Assembly (NCBI GenBank): GCA_022566895.1
Contig: JADFIA010000008.1
Span: 1 to 64,000, forward strand
DNA: 64,000 bases
Source: Pseudomonadota bacterium
GTDB lineage: Bacteria > Pseudomonadota > Alphaproteobacteria > Sphingomonadales > SMXR01
Direction of reading: 5' to 3'
Shown here: positions 49,660-57,939 of the stretch, piece after piece
Layout: each line of letters starts with the position of its first letter
How positions within the stretch are numbered: position 1 is the stretch's first letter
Notes under the pieces: model-generated
Databases searched by the model: none
Told to the model about the DNA's origin: nothing
Seen by the model: the letters and a program-made list of their open reading frames with translations, nothing else
Translations under genes and position numbers: made by a program

Positions 49660-50541
49660 TCAGCCAGCAGTGATTTCCGTGTCCAAAGATCGCTTCCGGT
49701 TTCGATAACTGACGACCGCGACGCCGGCAAAAATGAAAATCCCGCCGACAATCATACCGGGCTTCAGCACATCGTCAAAAACCACAAGGCCACCGACGAT
49801 GGCAATCAATTGGGACAACAGGGTCAGCGGCGCCACAGTCGTCACCGGATAGCGCTGCAGGAGGTAAAAATTGAGGCCATGCCCGATCACCGACGCCCCC
49901 AAGGCACTGAAGACGATACCGCCATAGGCCCAAGCGCTTGCTGTTTCCAGGGCCATCAGTTGGCCACTTTCGACCATCAGGGAAATGCCCAATAGAATTG
50001 GAAAACAAAGAAGAGCCATCCACGCCTGAAGGCTTAAAGGATGAACGCCGGGCAGTCGGCGCATCATAATGATGCCAACGGCGTAGCCAAAGACCGCCAC
50101 CAAAACAATGAGCAGGCCATCAATATAGTCAAGAACGCGCGGATTGAAGCTCAGGATGACAACGCCGGCGACAGCGATCACAATGCCTGCGGTTCTTTGG
50201 GCTCCGATTCGTTCGCCCAAAACAGCAACAGCCAGCAAAGTCGCAAACGGCACGTTCATGAGCGTACCTACAGCCACCACGGAAAGATCCTTCGTCCAGG
50301 CGATCCCGACATAGAGAAGTCCGAAATGAAACACGCCGATGACAAGAGCGGTCTGTAGGAGGGCCCGCATGTGGCCCTTTTCGGGTTTTAGGAACGGCAG
50401 GAGAACCAGCAGCACAATCAGGAATCGCAGCGAAGCTGCCAGTACTGGCGGCATTTCATCAACCGCAAAGCGGGCTGCCAGGAAGTTCAAACCCCAAAAC
50501 AGGTTGACCAGCATGGCAAGGATTAAATGACGGCCGCTCAC
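49660..50541 (-). CDS. EamA/DMT-family exporter
   Basis: A 293-residue inner-membrane protein with ten predicted helices in two EamA repeats (LFWGLNFLAARFAVDEMPPVLAASLRF opens the first; the second contains LTLLSQLIAIVGGLVVFDDVLKPGMIVGGIFIFAGV). Family members export amino acids, nucleosides or drugs; no specific call is possible. Its GTG start overlaps the stop of the 57-residue membrane protein by four bases (GTGA), implying translational coupling. Confidence 0.87.
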   Translation of the reverse strand: MSGRHLILAMLVNLFWGLNFLAARFAVDEMPPVLAASLRFLIVLLVLLPFLKPEKGHMRALLQTALVIGVFHFGLLYVGIAWTKDLSVVAVGTLMNVPFATLLAVAVLGERIGAQRTAGIVIAVAGVVILSFNPRVLDYIDGLLIVLVAVFGYAVGIIMMRRLPGVHPLSLQAWMALLCFPILLGISLMVESGQLMALETASAWAYGGIVFSALGASVIGHGLNFYLLQRYPVTTVAPLTLLSQLIAIVGGLVVFDDVLKPGMIVGGIFIFAGVAVVSYRNRKRSLDTEITAG

Positions 50542-50711
50542 AGGCTTTTTTCAAGCAGATCGAGGGCCTGCTCATGAGTGCGCAGCGTGATCAGCCAAAC
50601 GCCGACCAGAGCCAAGATACCACCGATCACCCCCTGCCCGGTCATGGCGATGAGATTGCCGCCGACCAGGGCCATGACCATGACCAAAAATGCGATATGA
50701 GGTAGGTTCAT
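50538..50711 (-). CDS. 57-residue two-helix membrane protein coupled to the EamA exporter
   Basis: The frame from the ATG at 50711 reads MNLPHIAFLVMVMALVGGNL, then a second hydrophobic stretch (VIGGILALVGVWLITL) and a polar HEQALDLLEKSL tail. AGAGG precedes the ATG by about eight bases, and the TGA stop overlaps the exporter's GTG start. With two membrane segments, a ribosome-binding site and this coupling, I think it is a real gene even though it is short. Function unknown; it may be a partner or a remnant of a transporter. Confidence 0.7.
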   Translation of the reverse strand: MNLPHIAFLVMVMALVGGNLIAMTGQGVIGGILALVGVWLITLRTHEQALDLLEKSL

Positions 50712-50743
50712 TGGGAGACCTCTCGGAACCGGCCAGGGATCCC

Positions 50744-51478
50744 CTACTTTAGACCTCTGATCTTTTCAATCTTGTCATAAGCGGTGTTGATCGCCGCCAG
50801 CCGTTCGTTGGCAACTTCGATAAACTCCTTCGGTAGTCCCTTGGCGATCAGCCGGTCGGGGTGATGCTCTTTGACCAGCCGGCGATAGGCTGACTTGAGT
50901 TCGTTATCCGGGATATCGGGATCGACGCCCAAGATCGTATAGGGACTACTCTCCGTAGCGCCCAAAAAACTAGCCTTGATAGACTCATAGGCTTGGTCGG
51001 AAAAGCCGAAGATACGGGCTACATTTTCCAGATATTCGAGTTCTCCAGGATGAATAATGCCGTCCGCCTTGGCGATATGGCAAAGCGCCCCAAGCAGGTC
51101 TTCAAGAACCTGTGGGTCGTTCTTAAACATATTGGCCACTTGTTTGGCGTAAGCTTCGTAGCCGGCGGTGTCCTCTTTGGCCATGTCGAAGACCCGGCCG
51201 ACATTTCGCAATTCATGCGGTGGAACTCGGAAGACTTCCTTAAACGCCTCGACTTCGTCGCGTGTGACCTGGCCGTCGGCCTTGGCCATTTTGGCTGACA
51301 AGGCGATGACGGCGATAGTAAAAGTAATCTGTGCGGTCGCCTCGCGGCCGGCCCGGCCGATCTTGCCGGTCATACCGCCGCCCAACGCATGACCGACACT
51401 GGCGCCCAACAGCGCGCCAAGGGGTCCGCCGAGCGCGAAGCCCGCCGCACCCCCCAATATGGTTCCCCAGATCGACAC
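50744..51478 (-). CDS. djlA: TerB/J-domain co-chaperone (DjlA-like)
   Basis: A 244-residue protein with three parts. A glycine-rich hydrophobic head (about residues 3-38, GGAAGFALGGPLGALLGASVG) may insert in the membrane. A TerB-like all-helical domain follows (KMAKADGQVTRDEV, then CHIAKADGIIHPGELEYL with its acidic metal-like repeats). Last is a C-terminal J-domain with HPD at 206-208 (SAYRRLVKEHHPDRL), which stimulates DnaK ATPase. DjlA of E. coli has the same layout. The partner substrate is unknown. Confidence 0.88.
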   Translation of the reverse strand: MSIWGTILGGAAGFALGGPLGALLGASVGHALGGGMTGKIGRAGREATAQITFTIAVIALSAKMAKADGQVTRDEVEAFKEVFRVPPHELRNVGRVFDMAKEDTAGYEAYAKQVANMFKNDPQVLEDLLGALCHIAKADGIIHPGELEYLENVARIFGFSDQAYESIKASFLGATESSPYTILGVDPDIPDNELKSAYRRLVKEHHPDRLIAKGLPKEFIEVANERLAAINTAYDKIEKIRGLK

Positions 51479-51660
51479 GGCTCACTCTCTAGCACAGCTT
51501 GATGGCCGGGCAAACGACTAGGAAGTTATCGATCAGCGCCAATCGCCAGAATTTCTATTCCTCGCGCCAAAGGGCAATACTTCAGCCCACAATTTCGTCA
51601 CAGGCAACCTCCGGACCCGTCGACAGATATCAGTCCTTTCGATCCACAGGAGGTTCGACG

Positions 51661-52125
51661 ATGATTATTGTCCTTTGCAACGACGACCCGGCGCTGTCAG
51701 CCGCCGCAGCGGATCAGGCGGGCGGTGTCTACGGCAACTTTTATCAATTCATTCAGCAAGGCACCCCACAGTTGGGTGCGGTCGAGCCCTTGTTCATATC
51801 GGCGCACGGAATTCAAGGTGAGATTGGTAACGAGGATGGTGCGCTCGGATACAGTGCCGTGGAACTTTGGAATTATTTGACCAATCAGACACCGAATGAC
51901 CGCGGCGGAAGCTTGTTTCCGGCCGGATATTGGGGTGACTTCTATTTTTCCTGCTGCTATGCGGCGAACGTGACGCGGCGAGATCGGCTAAGTTTCGTCG
52001 AAAACTTTCATGCCTTGTCGAGGGTCACGCTAGACCATTCGAATGTCTACGGTCAGTACGGCGCTGTCGGCTACCCGATCCCGGCTCCTGGCGCCGCCAG
52101 CTGGCAGCAAGTGGCGAACGTATAA
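51661..52125 (+). CDS. Small protein with caspase-like His-Gly / Cys-Cys arrangement
   Basis: A 154-residue protein with a perfect AGGAGG before its ATG at 51661; an upstream in-frame start would add 54 residues of unmatched sequence. The core reads VEPLFISAHGIQGEIG with His49-Gly50 after a hydrophobic strand, and about 48 residues later YWGDFYFSCCYAAN with Cys98-Cys99 after another strand. A strand-HG ... strand-C order is how the catalytic pair sits in clan CD peptidases and caspase-like domains. I do not recognise a named family, so the enzyme activity is an inference. No signal peptide; no partner genes nearby. Confidence 0.6.
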   Translation: MIIVLCNDDPALSAAAADQAGGVYGNFYQFIQQGTPQLGAVEPLFISAHGIQGEIGNEDGALGYSAVELWNYLTNQTPNDRGGSLFPAGYWGDFYFSCCYAANVTRRDRLSFVENFHALSRVTLDHSNVYGQYGAVGYPIPAPGAASWQQVANV

Positions 52126-52475
52126 TCCTCTGAATAAGTCGCGAATGTTGCCCTTCGGGAAAGACCCGATCCAGCCAATGTGATGATTGCCGCATTTCGC
52201 TGCCGGGCGCCCGGTTCTTCAGCCCCTTCAACGGGCTCCGCGGCTGTTTTGTCGCCGCCGGCGAGCTTCAGGATGCCATAGCCGACGGCCACCGCGGTTT
52301 TGCCTGAGAATCTCCAAATGGCCTCGGGCAACTCCATCCCCAGCCAATCCATCCAGACATTAACGCCCGCATAACTCAAGCCAAAGTCAAGAACGCCCCA
52401 TTCGATCAGGGCATAGCCGAGATATTTAATTTCGACCGCCCAAGCCTGCGGCTGTTTGAATCTTGACGGTAGCAT
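52071..52475 (-). CDS. Possible small membrane-associated protein, antisense to the end of the caspase-like gene
   Basis: A frame of about 134 codons whose first 75 residues look protein-like: FKQPQAWAVEIKYLGYALIEW, two hydrophobic segments around GLSYAGVNVWMDWLG and AVAVGYGILKLAG. The C-terminal 55 residues are lower quality and the frame crosses the end of the caspase-like gene on the other strand, so the true stop may lie earlier in an ancestral version. The ATG at 52475 is inside a perfect inverted repeat. No family recognised and no clear ribosome-binding site. Confidence 0.4.
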   Translation of the reverse strand: MLPSRFKQPQAWAVEIKYLGYALIEWGVLDFGLSYAGVNVWMDWLGMELPEAIWRFSGKTAVAVGYGILKLAGGDKTAAEPVEGAEEPGARQRNAAIITLAGSGLSRRATFATYSEDYTFATCCQLAAPGAGIG

Positions 52476-52498
52476 AATTGACTGTTCAACAATTATGC
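52472..52498. repeat. Perfect 9-9-9 inverted repeat GCATAATTG / CAATTATGC
   Basis: Arms at 52472-52480 and 52490-52498, spacer ACTGTTCAA. The left arm overlaps the candidate start codon of the small minus-strand gene, so a hairpin in that RNA would hide the start. It may alternatively be an operator or a degenerate insertion scar. Confidence 0.6.
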
Positions 52499-52590
52499 AG
52501 ACCATCACCCCTATCCACCCCTCCACATTCGGTTCAATACCCAATTCTAAATCTGTTTCACAGGTGCTAGCCTGAGCTTCAAATTCGTTG

Positions 52591-52675
52591 CTCGTGTAAA
52601 CACTATGTAAATCGGGGTTGTATAAGTCGCTGAAGATCCTGACTCAAATATCTCGTGTAAACAGATGTAAACAAT
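52591..52675. promoter_or_regulatory. Paired CTCGTGTAAACA repeats upstream of the oxoprolinase gene
   Basis: CTCGTGTAAACA occurs at 52591-52602 and again at 52652-52663, 61 bases apart. Each copy is followed by a second TGTAAA unit 10-11 bases after the first (52606 and 52666), so there are four similar half-sites in two pairs on one face of the helix. The last pair ends 20 bases before the gene start. This suits a tandem-binding activator or repressor; its identity is unknown. Confidence 0.55.
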
Positions 52676-52694
52676 CATATTAATAGATAAATCA

Positions 52695-55600
52695 ATGACT
52701 TATGAGAATAAATGGCAGTTCTGGATCGATCGTGGGGGAACTTTTACCGATATTGTCGCCCAAGCCCCGGACGGCGCCCTTTCGGCCTTGAAGCTGTTGT
52801 CCGAAAGCCCGAAATCATACAAAACCGCTTCTATCGAAGGCATGCGCCGCTTTCTGGAGGTCCCGGCCGGAGCGCCCTTCCCGGCTGAGAAAGTTGGCGC
52901 CATCCGCATGGGCACAACGGTGGCCACCAACGCTCTGTTGGAACGCCGCGGCGAACCGACTGTTTTTGTGGTCACCAAAGGATTTCGCGATCTTATCGAG
53001 ATCGGAGATCAGCGCCGACCCGAGTTGTTCGCTCTTGAAATCCTCAAACCGCAGCCCTTATACGCCAAGGTAATTGAAGCCTGCGAGCGGATTGGCGCTC
53101 GTGGCGAAGTCATTCGGCGTTTCGAGCGCGATAAATTCAGGGCTGAACTTGCCGCATCGTTTGACCAGGGATACCGCGCCGCAGCCATCGCTTTCATGCA
53201 TGGATACCGGTTTCCCAAGCACGAGATTGAGGCCGCCAAGATGGCGCGCGACATTGGATTTGAATCGGTTACCACCAGCCATCAAACGATTCCCCTGATG
53301 AAAATCGTACCGCGGGCGGAAACCGCGGTCGCCGACGCCTATCTTTCGCCGGCTCTTGATCATTATGTCCGGCGGATGAAGGCGGAAGTGGGCAGGGTAC
53401 CGCTTTATTTTATGCGCTCGAGCGGCGGCTTGGCCTCAACCGACGAATTTGCGGGAAAGGATGCGGTCCTTTCGGGCCCGGCCGGCGGCGTTGTCGGCGC
53501 CGCCGCGGTCGGCGCCGCAGCCGGCTACAAGAAAATCATTTGCTTCGATATGGGCGGCACATCGACCGATGTGGCGCATTTTGCGGGCAGCTTCGAGCGC
53601 CTTCATGAGAACCAGGTGGCTGGTGTACGGCTTAAAGTACCGATGCTCGATATCAACACGGTCGCCGCCGGCGGTGGCTCGATTTGCTGGTTCGACAAGG
53701 GCCGCTATCGGGTCGGGCCCTCATCGGCCGGGGCCAACCCCGGCCCGGCCTCCTACGGCCGCGGTGGTCCGCTTACGATTACCGACTGCAATCTTATCCT
53801 CGGCCGCCTCGACCAGAAAAACTTTCCCAAGGTCTTCGGTACGACCGGTGCTGAATCCATCAATCCTGCGGCAGCTAGCGAACAGGCAGACAAGATCGCG
53901 CATCAAATCGAAGCCGAAACCGGAAAGCGGCCAAGCATCGAGGCTTTGGCGGAAGGATTTCTTGAGGTTGCGATTGCGCTTATGTGCCGAGCCATCCGCC
54001 GGATTTCGATCGAGCGCGGTCACGATGTGTCCCGTCACGCCCTAGTGGCTTTTGGCGGGGCCGGCGGTCAGCATGCCTGCCGGATTGCCGAACGGCTGGG
54101 CATTGAGATTGTCATTGCTCATCCCTTGGCCGGCGTGCTGTCGGCGCTCGGAATAGGCCTTGCCGCTCTCAGCGCAATTGAAAATCAGGCGCTCGAAGTG
54201 CCCCTTGACGAAAGACACAAAAAGGAAATTTTGAAAGCCGCTTCCGAGGTCAAGAAGCGCGCCGGCGCAACACTTGAGGCGCAAGGCCTGTCCAAAAAAG
54301 ACATTGGGCTGCGCTGTCAGTTGGAGATCAAGTATAGAGGAAGCGATACAACACTTTCAGTAATCGAGGACACGCTTAATGAGGTCCGGGCCGCGTTCGA
54401 ACGGGTTCATAAAACCAGGTTTGGATTCATCAGCCCGGGGCGCGAATTGATCGTCGAAGCGGTTTCTGCCGAAGCTACGGGCGGTGGTCAGTCGTTGGCC
54501 GCGTCAGCTTTTCCGCTCTCCCCGGCCGAGCCAGCCGGCAAGACGCGCGTTTACCTGGCAAAAGGCTGGCAGGAAGCGCCCTTGATCGAACGCCGGCATC
54601 TGGTGGCGGACGCCGAGATCGAGGGCCCGGCTATTATTCTGGATCCCCATGCCACGACGATTGTTGAGCCGGGCTGGTCAGTCAAGGCGCATGCGCATGG
54701 GAGCCTTATACTAAAACGTTCCAAGGCAGCCGAGAAGAAAGGCTATTCCACCGAGTTGGAGCCCGTTCTCCTTGAGGTCTTTAATCATCGCTTCATGGGT
54801 CTGGCGGAAGAGATGGGGGGAGTTCTTGAAATGACGGCCCATTCGGTGAACATCAAAGAGCGGCTCGATTTTTCCTGCGCCATTTTCGATGAAAATGGTG
54901 GGTTGGTTGCCAATGCGCCGCACATGCCGGTTCATTTGGGTTCGATGGGTGAAAGCGTGACGACAATCGCCCGACGCAACGAAGGGAAAATGCGGCCCGG
55001 TGATGCTTATCTATTGAATGATCCCTATAACGGCGGCACCCATCTTCCTGATGTGACCGTGGTCATGCCAATATTTCTGACCGGGTCTTGTCCGTCTTTT
55101 TTTGTTGCCTCCAGGGGTCATCACGCGGACATCGGCGGCATTCGACCGGGATCAATGCCGGCGTCATCCAGGAACATTTCAGAAGAAGGTATCCTGTTCG
55201 ACAATTTCCTTGTGTTGCGGCACGGCGAATTTGCCGAATCGAGGCTTTGCGAAGCCCTGCGGATCGGCCCTTACCCAGCCCGCAATCCCGATCAAAATAT
55301 CGCCGATATCAAGGCTCAGCTGGCAGCCTGCGAGAAGGGAGCTCAGGAGATTCGGGCAATGATCGCCGAGTTCGGCCTTGAGACGGTGCGTGCTTACATG
55401 GGTTACGTACAAGAAAATGCGACTACAGCGGTCCGCGCTGTTCTCTCAAGATTGAATGATGGCAAGTGCGAGTATGTCCTTGATCAGGGTCTGAAGATCA
55501 GAGTAGCCGTCCGACTTAGCAAGGACAGAACCGCTGCGACGATAGATTTTACCGGGACAAGTCCCCAACATTCTGGAAATTTCAATGCCCCATTGGCGGT

Positions 55601-56318
55601 CACCAGAGCCGCCGTCTTGTATGTCCTAAGGGCCCTCGTGGCCGACGACATCCCGCTGAACGACGGCTGCCTGAAACCAATTACCTTGGTCGTTCCCCAA
55701 GGTTGTTTTCTGAACCCCGAGCCGCCGGCTGCCGTGGTGGCCGGAAACGTTGAGACCAGCCAGGCAGTTACCAACGCACTTCTCCTGGCAATGGGGGGAG
55801 CTGCGGCTTCACAGGGGACCATGAATAACTTCACGTTCGGCAATGACGAGTACCAATATTATGAAACCATCGCAGGTGGCGCCGGAGCGGGCCCAGGATT
55901 TGACGGGGCATCGGCGGTGCAAGTCCATATGACCAATTCGAAGCTTACCGACCCCGAGGTTCTCGAATGGCGCTATCCGGTCACAATTGAAAAGTTCGAG
56001 GTGCGCAGAGGATCGGGCGGGCTCGGCATGCACAGTGGTGGCGACGGGGTTAGGCGCGAAATCCGCTTCCTCGAAGATATGGAAATTTCAATCCTCTCCG
56101 GGCACAGACTGCAAGGGCCACCCGGACTTAACGGAGGTCGCGCCGGCAATCCCGGCAGGAATCGCATCAGACGCTTGAACGGTGAGTGGGAGGCGTTGCC
56201 GGGTGCCGCAGAGGCACGCGTTGCAGCTGGAGAATCCATCGTAATTGAAACCCCTGGCGGCGGTGGGTACGGTGATCTCGACAGCAAGGAGAATCCGATT
56301 GAAACCAAAGCTACTTGA
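52695..56318 (+). CDS. 5-Oxoprolinase / hydantoinase, fused A and B subunits
   Basis: ATP-dependent opening of 5-oxoproline to glutamate (or a related N-carbamoyl/hydantoin substrate). The 1207-residue protein joins the HyuA half (residues about 1-680: [71 protein letters not shown]) and the HyuB half (from about 690: [54 protein letters not shown] at the end). Both halves look complete, so it is the single-chain type found in many proteobacteria and eukaryotes. Weak ribosome-binding site; paired TGTAAAC repeats lie upstream. Confidence 0.9.
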   Translation: MTYENKWQFWIDRGGTFTDIVAQAPDGALSALKLLSESPKSYKTASIEGMRRFLEVPAGAPFPAEKVGAIRMGTTVATNALLERRGEPTVFVVTKGFRDLIEIGDQRRPELFALEILKPQPLYAKVIEACERIGARGEVIRRFERDKFRAELAASFDQGYRAAAIAFMHGYRFPKHEIEAAKMARDIGFESVTTSHQTIPLMKIVPRAETAVADAYLSPALDHYVRRMKAEVGRVPLYFMRSSGGLASTDEFAGKDAVLSGPAGGVVGAAAVGAAAGYKKIICFDMGGTSTDVAHFAGSFERLHENQVAGVRLKVPMLDINTVAAGGGSICWFDKGRYRVGPSSAGANPGPASYGRGGPLTITDCNLILGRLDQKNFPKVFGTTGAESINPAAASEQADKIAHQIEAETGKRPSIEALAEGFLEVAIALMCRAIRRISIERGHDVSRHALVAFGGAGGQHACRIAERLGIEIVIAHPLAGVLSALGIGLAALSAIENQALEVPLDERHKKEILKAASEVKKRAGATLEAQGLSKKDIGLRCQLEIKYRGSDTTLSVIEDTLNEVRAAFERVHKTRFGFISPGRELIVEAVSAEATGGGQSLAASAFPLSPAEPAGKTRVYLAKGWQEAPLIERRHLVADAEIEGPAIILDPHATTIVEPGWSVKAHAHGSLILKRSKAAEKKGYSTELEPVLLEVFNHRFMGLAEEMGGVLEMTAHSVNIKERLDFSCAIFDENGGLVANAPHMPVHLGSMGESVTTIARRNEGKMRPGDAYLLNDPYNGGTHLPDVTVVMPIFLTGSCPSFFVASRGHHADIGGIRPGSMPASSRNISEEGILFDNFLVLRHGEFAESRLCEALRIGPYPARNPDQNIADIKAQLAACEKGAQEIRAMIAEFGLETVRAYMGYVQENATTAVRAVLSRLNDGKCEYVLDQGLKIRVAVRLSKDRTAATIDFTGTSPQHSGNFNAPLAVTRAAVLYVLRALVADDIPLNDGCLKPITLVVPQGCFLNPEPPAAVVAGNVETSQAVTNALLLAMGGAAASQGTMNNFTFGNDEYQYYETIAGGAGAGPGFDGASAVQVHMTNSKLTDPEVLEWRYPVTIEKFEVRRGSGGLGMHSGGDGVRREIRFLEDMEISILSGHRLQGPPGLNGGRAGNPGRNRIRRLNGEWEALPGAAEARVAAGESIVIETPGGGGYGDLDSKENPIETKAT

Positions 56319-56409
56319 GACCGGCGTGCTACCTTACTTGGCCGTCATTTTGAGTTTCAGGCTGAGGGTTATGGACCTGAGTGAATAGTACCGAAGGTCG
56401 GGTCTGTTC

Positions 56410-56982
56410 ATGGACAAAACTATGCGCCTTCCCGGTTTTTATGGCGAAGAGGCAATCCGGCTTGAAGACCGGAACGGGCTGACAGTGTCCTATTGGCGCT
56501 GTCTTGGGGACATCAAGGAATGGCGAGACGATACAGAGCACACTACGACGAGGCGGCTTGGGATAGAAAATTGGTACCAACAATTCGATTTGCGGGTTGT
56601 TGAAATAAACCGGTCTTATGGGCATGATCGAGCACATCAGGAAGTGTCAGCTGCATCAACCGGCCATAATGATGGCCCGATCGCCGTTATTTTTTCGTCC
56701 CTGCGGAATGAAGGCGACGACCAATCCTATGGACAGGCGTCAGAGGAGACGGCCGAACTTGCCGGCGTTCAAGAGGGTTTCCTGGACCTGGTGAGCCTGA
56801 GACGCGAAGATCGATATGGGATTTCAGTCTCGGTTTGGCGCGATTTTGCCACCGCCACCACCCGGCGCGCCAATCCTACGCACCTGGCAATCCAGAAGAA
56901 GGGCCGCGATCGTTGGTACGACGACTATTGGGCGCGGGTCGGCCGGGTCATACGTCAAGAGAATTTTTCGCGGCACCATTAA
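56410..56982 (+). CDS. ABM-domain protein with one and a half domains
   Basis: A 190-residue protein. Residues from about 85 on form one complete antibiotic-biosynthesis-monooxygenase (ABM) domain: PIAVIFSSLRNEGDDQSYG, a helix, VQEGFLDLVSLRREDRYGISVSVWRD, and WARVGRVIRQ. Residues 1-80 repeat only the second half of the same domain (RLPGFYGEEAIRLEDRNGLTVSYWRCLGDIKEW). Upstream DNA contains scraps resembling the missing half in other frames (PYLAVI near 56332, then FEFQAEGYG), broken by stops. So the gene seems to descend from a two-domain ancestor whose first domain has lost its start. Role unknown; ABM proteins often oxidise quinols or heme. Confidence 0.6.
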   Translation: MDKTMRLPGFYGEEAIRLEDRNGLTVSYWRCLGDIKEWRDDTEHTTTRRLGIENWYQQFDLRVVEINRSYGHDRAHQEVSAASTGHNDGPIAVIFSSLRNEGDDQSYGQASEETAELAGVQEGFLDLVSLRREDRYGISVSVWRDFATATTRRANPTHLAIQKKGRDRWYDDYWARVGRVIRQENFSRHH

Positions 56983-57078
56983 TAGGGTTTGATGCAAAGA
57001 ATATTATCTGGTAACAGCCGGGCTGCTACGTCTTGGTCTATAGACATCGAATCAATTTCATCAACCGAAGGGTGCCCC

Positions 57079-57897
57079 GTGCAAGCCTCTCCTCGATCTC
57101 TCATCCATCTAATGATTATCGCATTGGTCGGCTTTCTGATCACCGGATGTGCCACCAGGCCACCGGCAAGCGACGTTGAAGCCCGGGCCGAATACAAGCG
57201 TGCCAACGATCCGCTGGAGCCTATGAACAGGGCCGTATTTGCGATCAATACAACCTTCGACAAAGCGCTCTTCAGGCCCGTCGTGAAAACCTACAACAAG
57301 GTGGTTCCCGAGGACGGTCGAAGGGGGTTGTCAAATTTTCTAAAAAATCTGTTGGCGCCTTATGTGATGGGGAACGAGATCCTGCAAGGCAAGCCCAAGC
57401 AGGCCGGAACAATGTTGCTGCGGTTTCTGGTCAACAGCACCATCGGCGTCGCCGGATTTTTTGATCCGGCGACCAAAATGGGTCTTACCCGATACGACGA
57501 GGATCTGGGCCAAACTCTGGCGGTTTGGGGGATAGGATCTGGTCCGTATATCGTCTTGCCCCTTTTTGGTCCTTCCAATTTGCGAGATACCGTCGGCTTG
57601 GTCGGCGAGTTTTACCTGGACCCCGCCGGCATCGCCATCGATGAAGCCGACGTCTGGAAAAATGTTTTTCTGGGCGTTGACGGGCTGAGTTACCTCAGGT
57701 TTGGTCTCGATGCTTTCGACTTCCGGGCCCGAAATGACGAGCTGTTCGATGAAATCTACAAGGCCGCCGATCCGTACGCTCTGGCACGATCCGCTTACCG
57801 CCAGCTTCGTGAGTTTGAAATCTCGGACGGCGAACTCGGAGAAACCAAGGAAGAAGAAGAGCTGTTCGAACAAGACGGGGATCCCAACGACCGGTAG
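57079..57897 (+). CDS. mlaA: Outer-membrane lipid asymmetry lipoprotein MlaA (VacJ)
   Basis: Removes phospholipid from the outer leaflet of the outer membrane. The lipoprotein signal is HLMIIALVGFLITGC with the lipidated Cys near residue 24. DPLEPMNRAVFAIN and GRRGLSNFLKNLLAPYVMGNEILQGK are the family signature near the start; FFDPATKMGL and GIGSGPYIVLPLFGPSNLRDTVG follow. I start at the GTG at 57079, where GAAGGG sits six bases upstream and the signal peptide is then of normal length. An earlier in-frame start would add 30 polar residues before the signal. Converges on the EttA gene. Confidence 0.9.
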   Translation: MQASPRSLIHLMIIALVGFLITGCATRPPASDVEARAEYKRANDPLEPMNRAVFAINTTFDKALFRPVVKTYNKVVPEDGRRGLSNFLKNLLAPYVMGNEILQGKPKQAGTMLLRFLVNSTIGVAGFFDPATKMGLTRYDEDLGQTLAVWGIGSGPYIVLPLFGPSNLRDTVGLVGEFYLDPAGIAIDEADVWKNVFLGVDGLSYLRFGLDAFDFRARNDELFDEIYKAADPYALARSAYRQLREFEISDGELGETKEEEELFEQDGDPNDR

Positions 57898-57939
57898 GTA
57901 GACCTTGGAACCGCGGATTATCCAATCCTGATCAACCCA

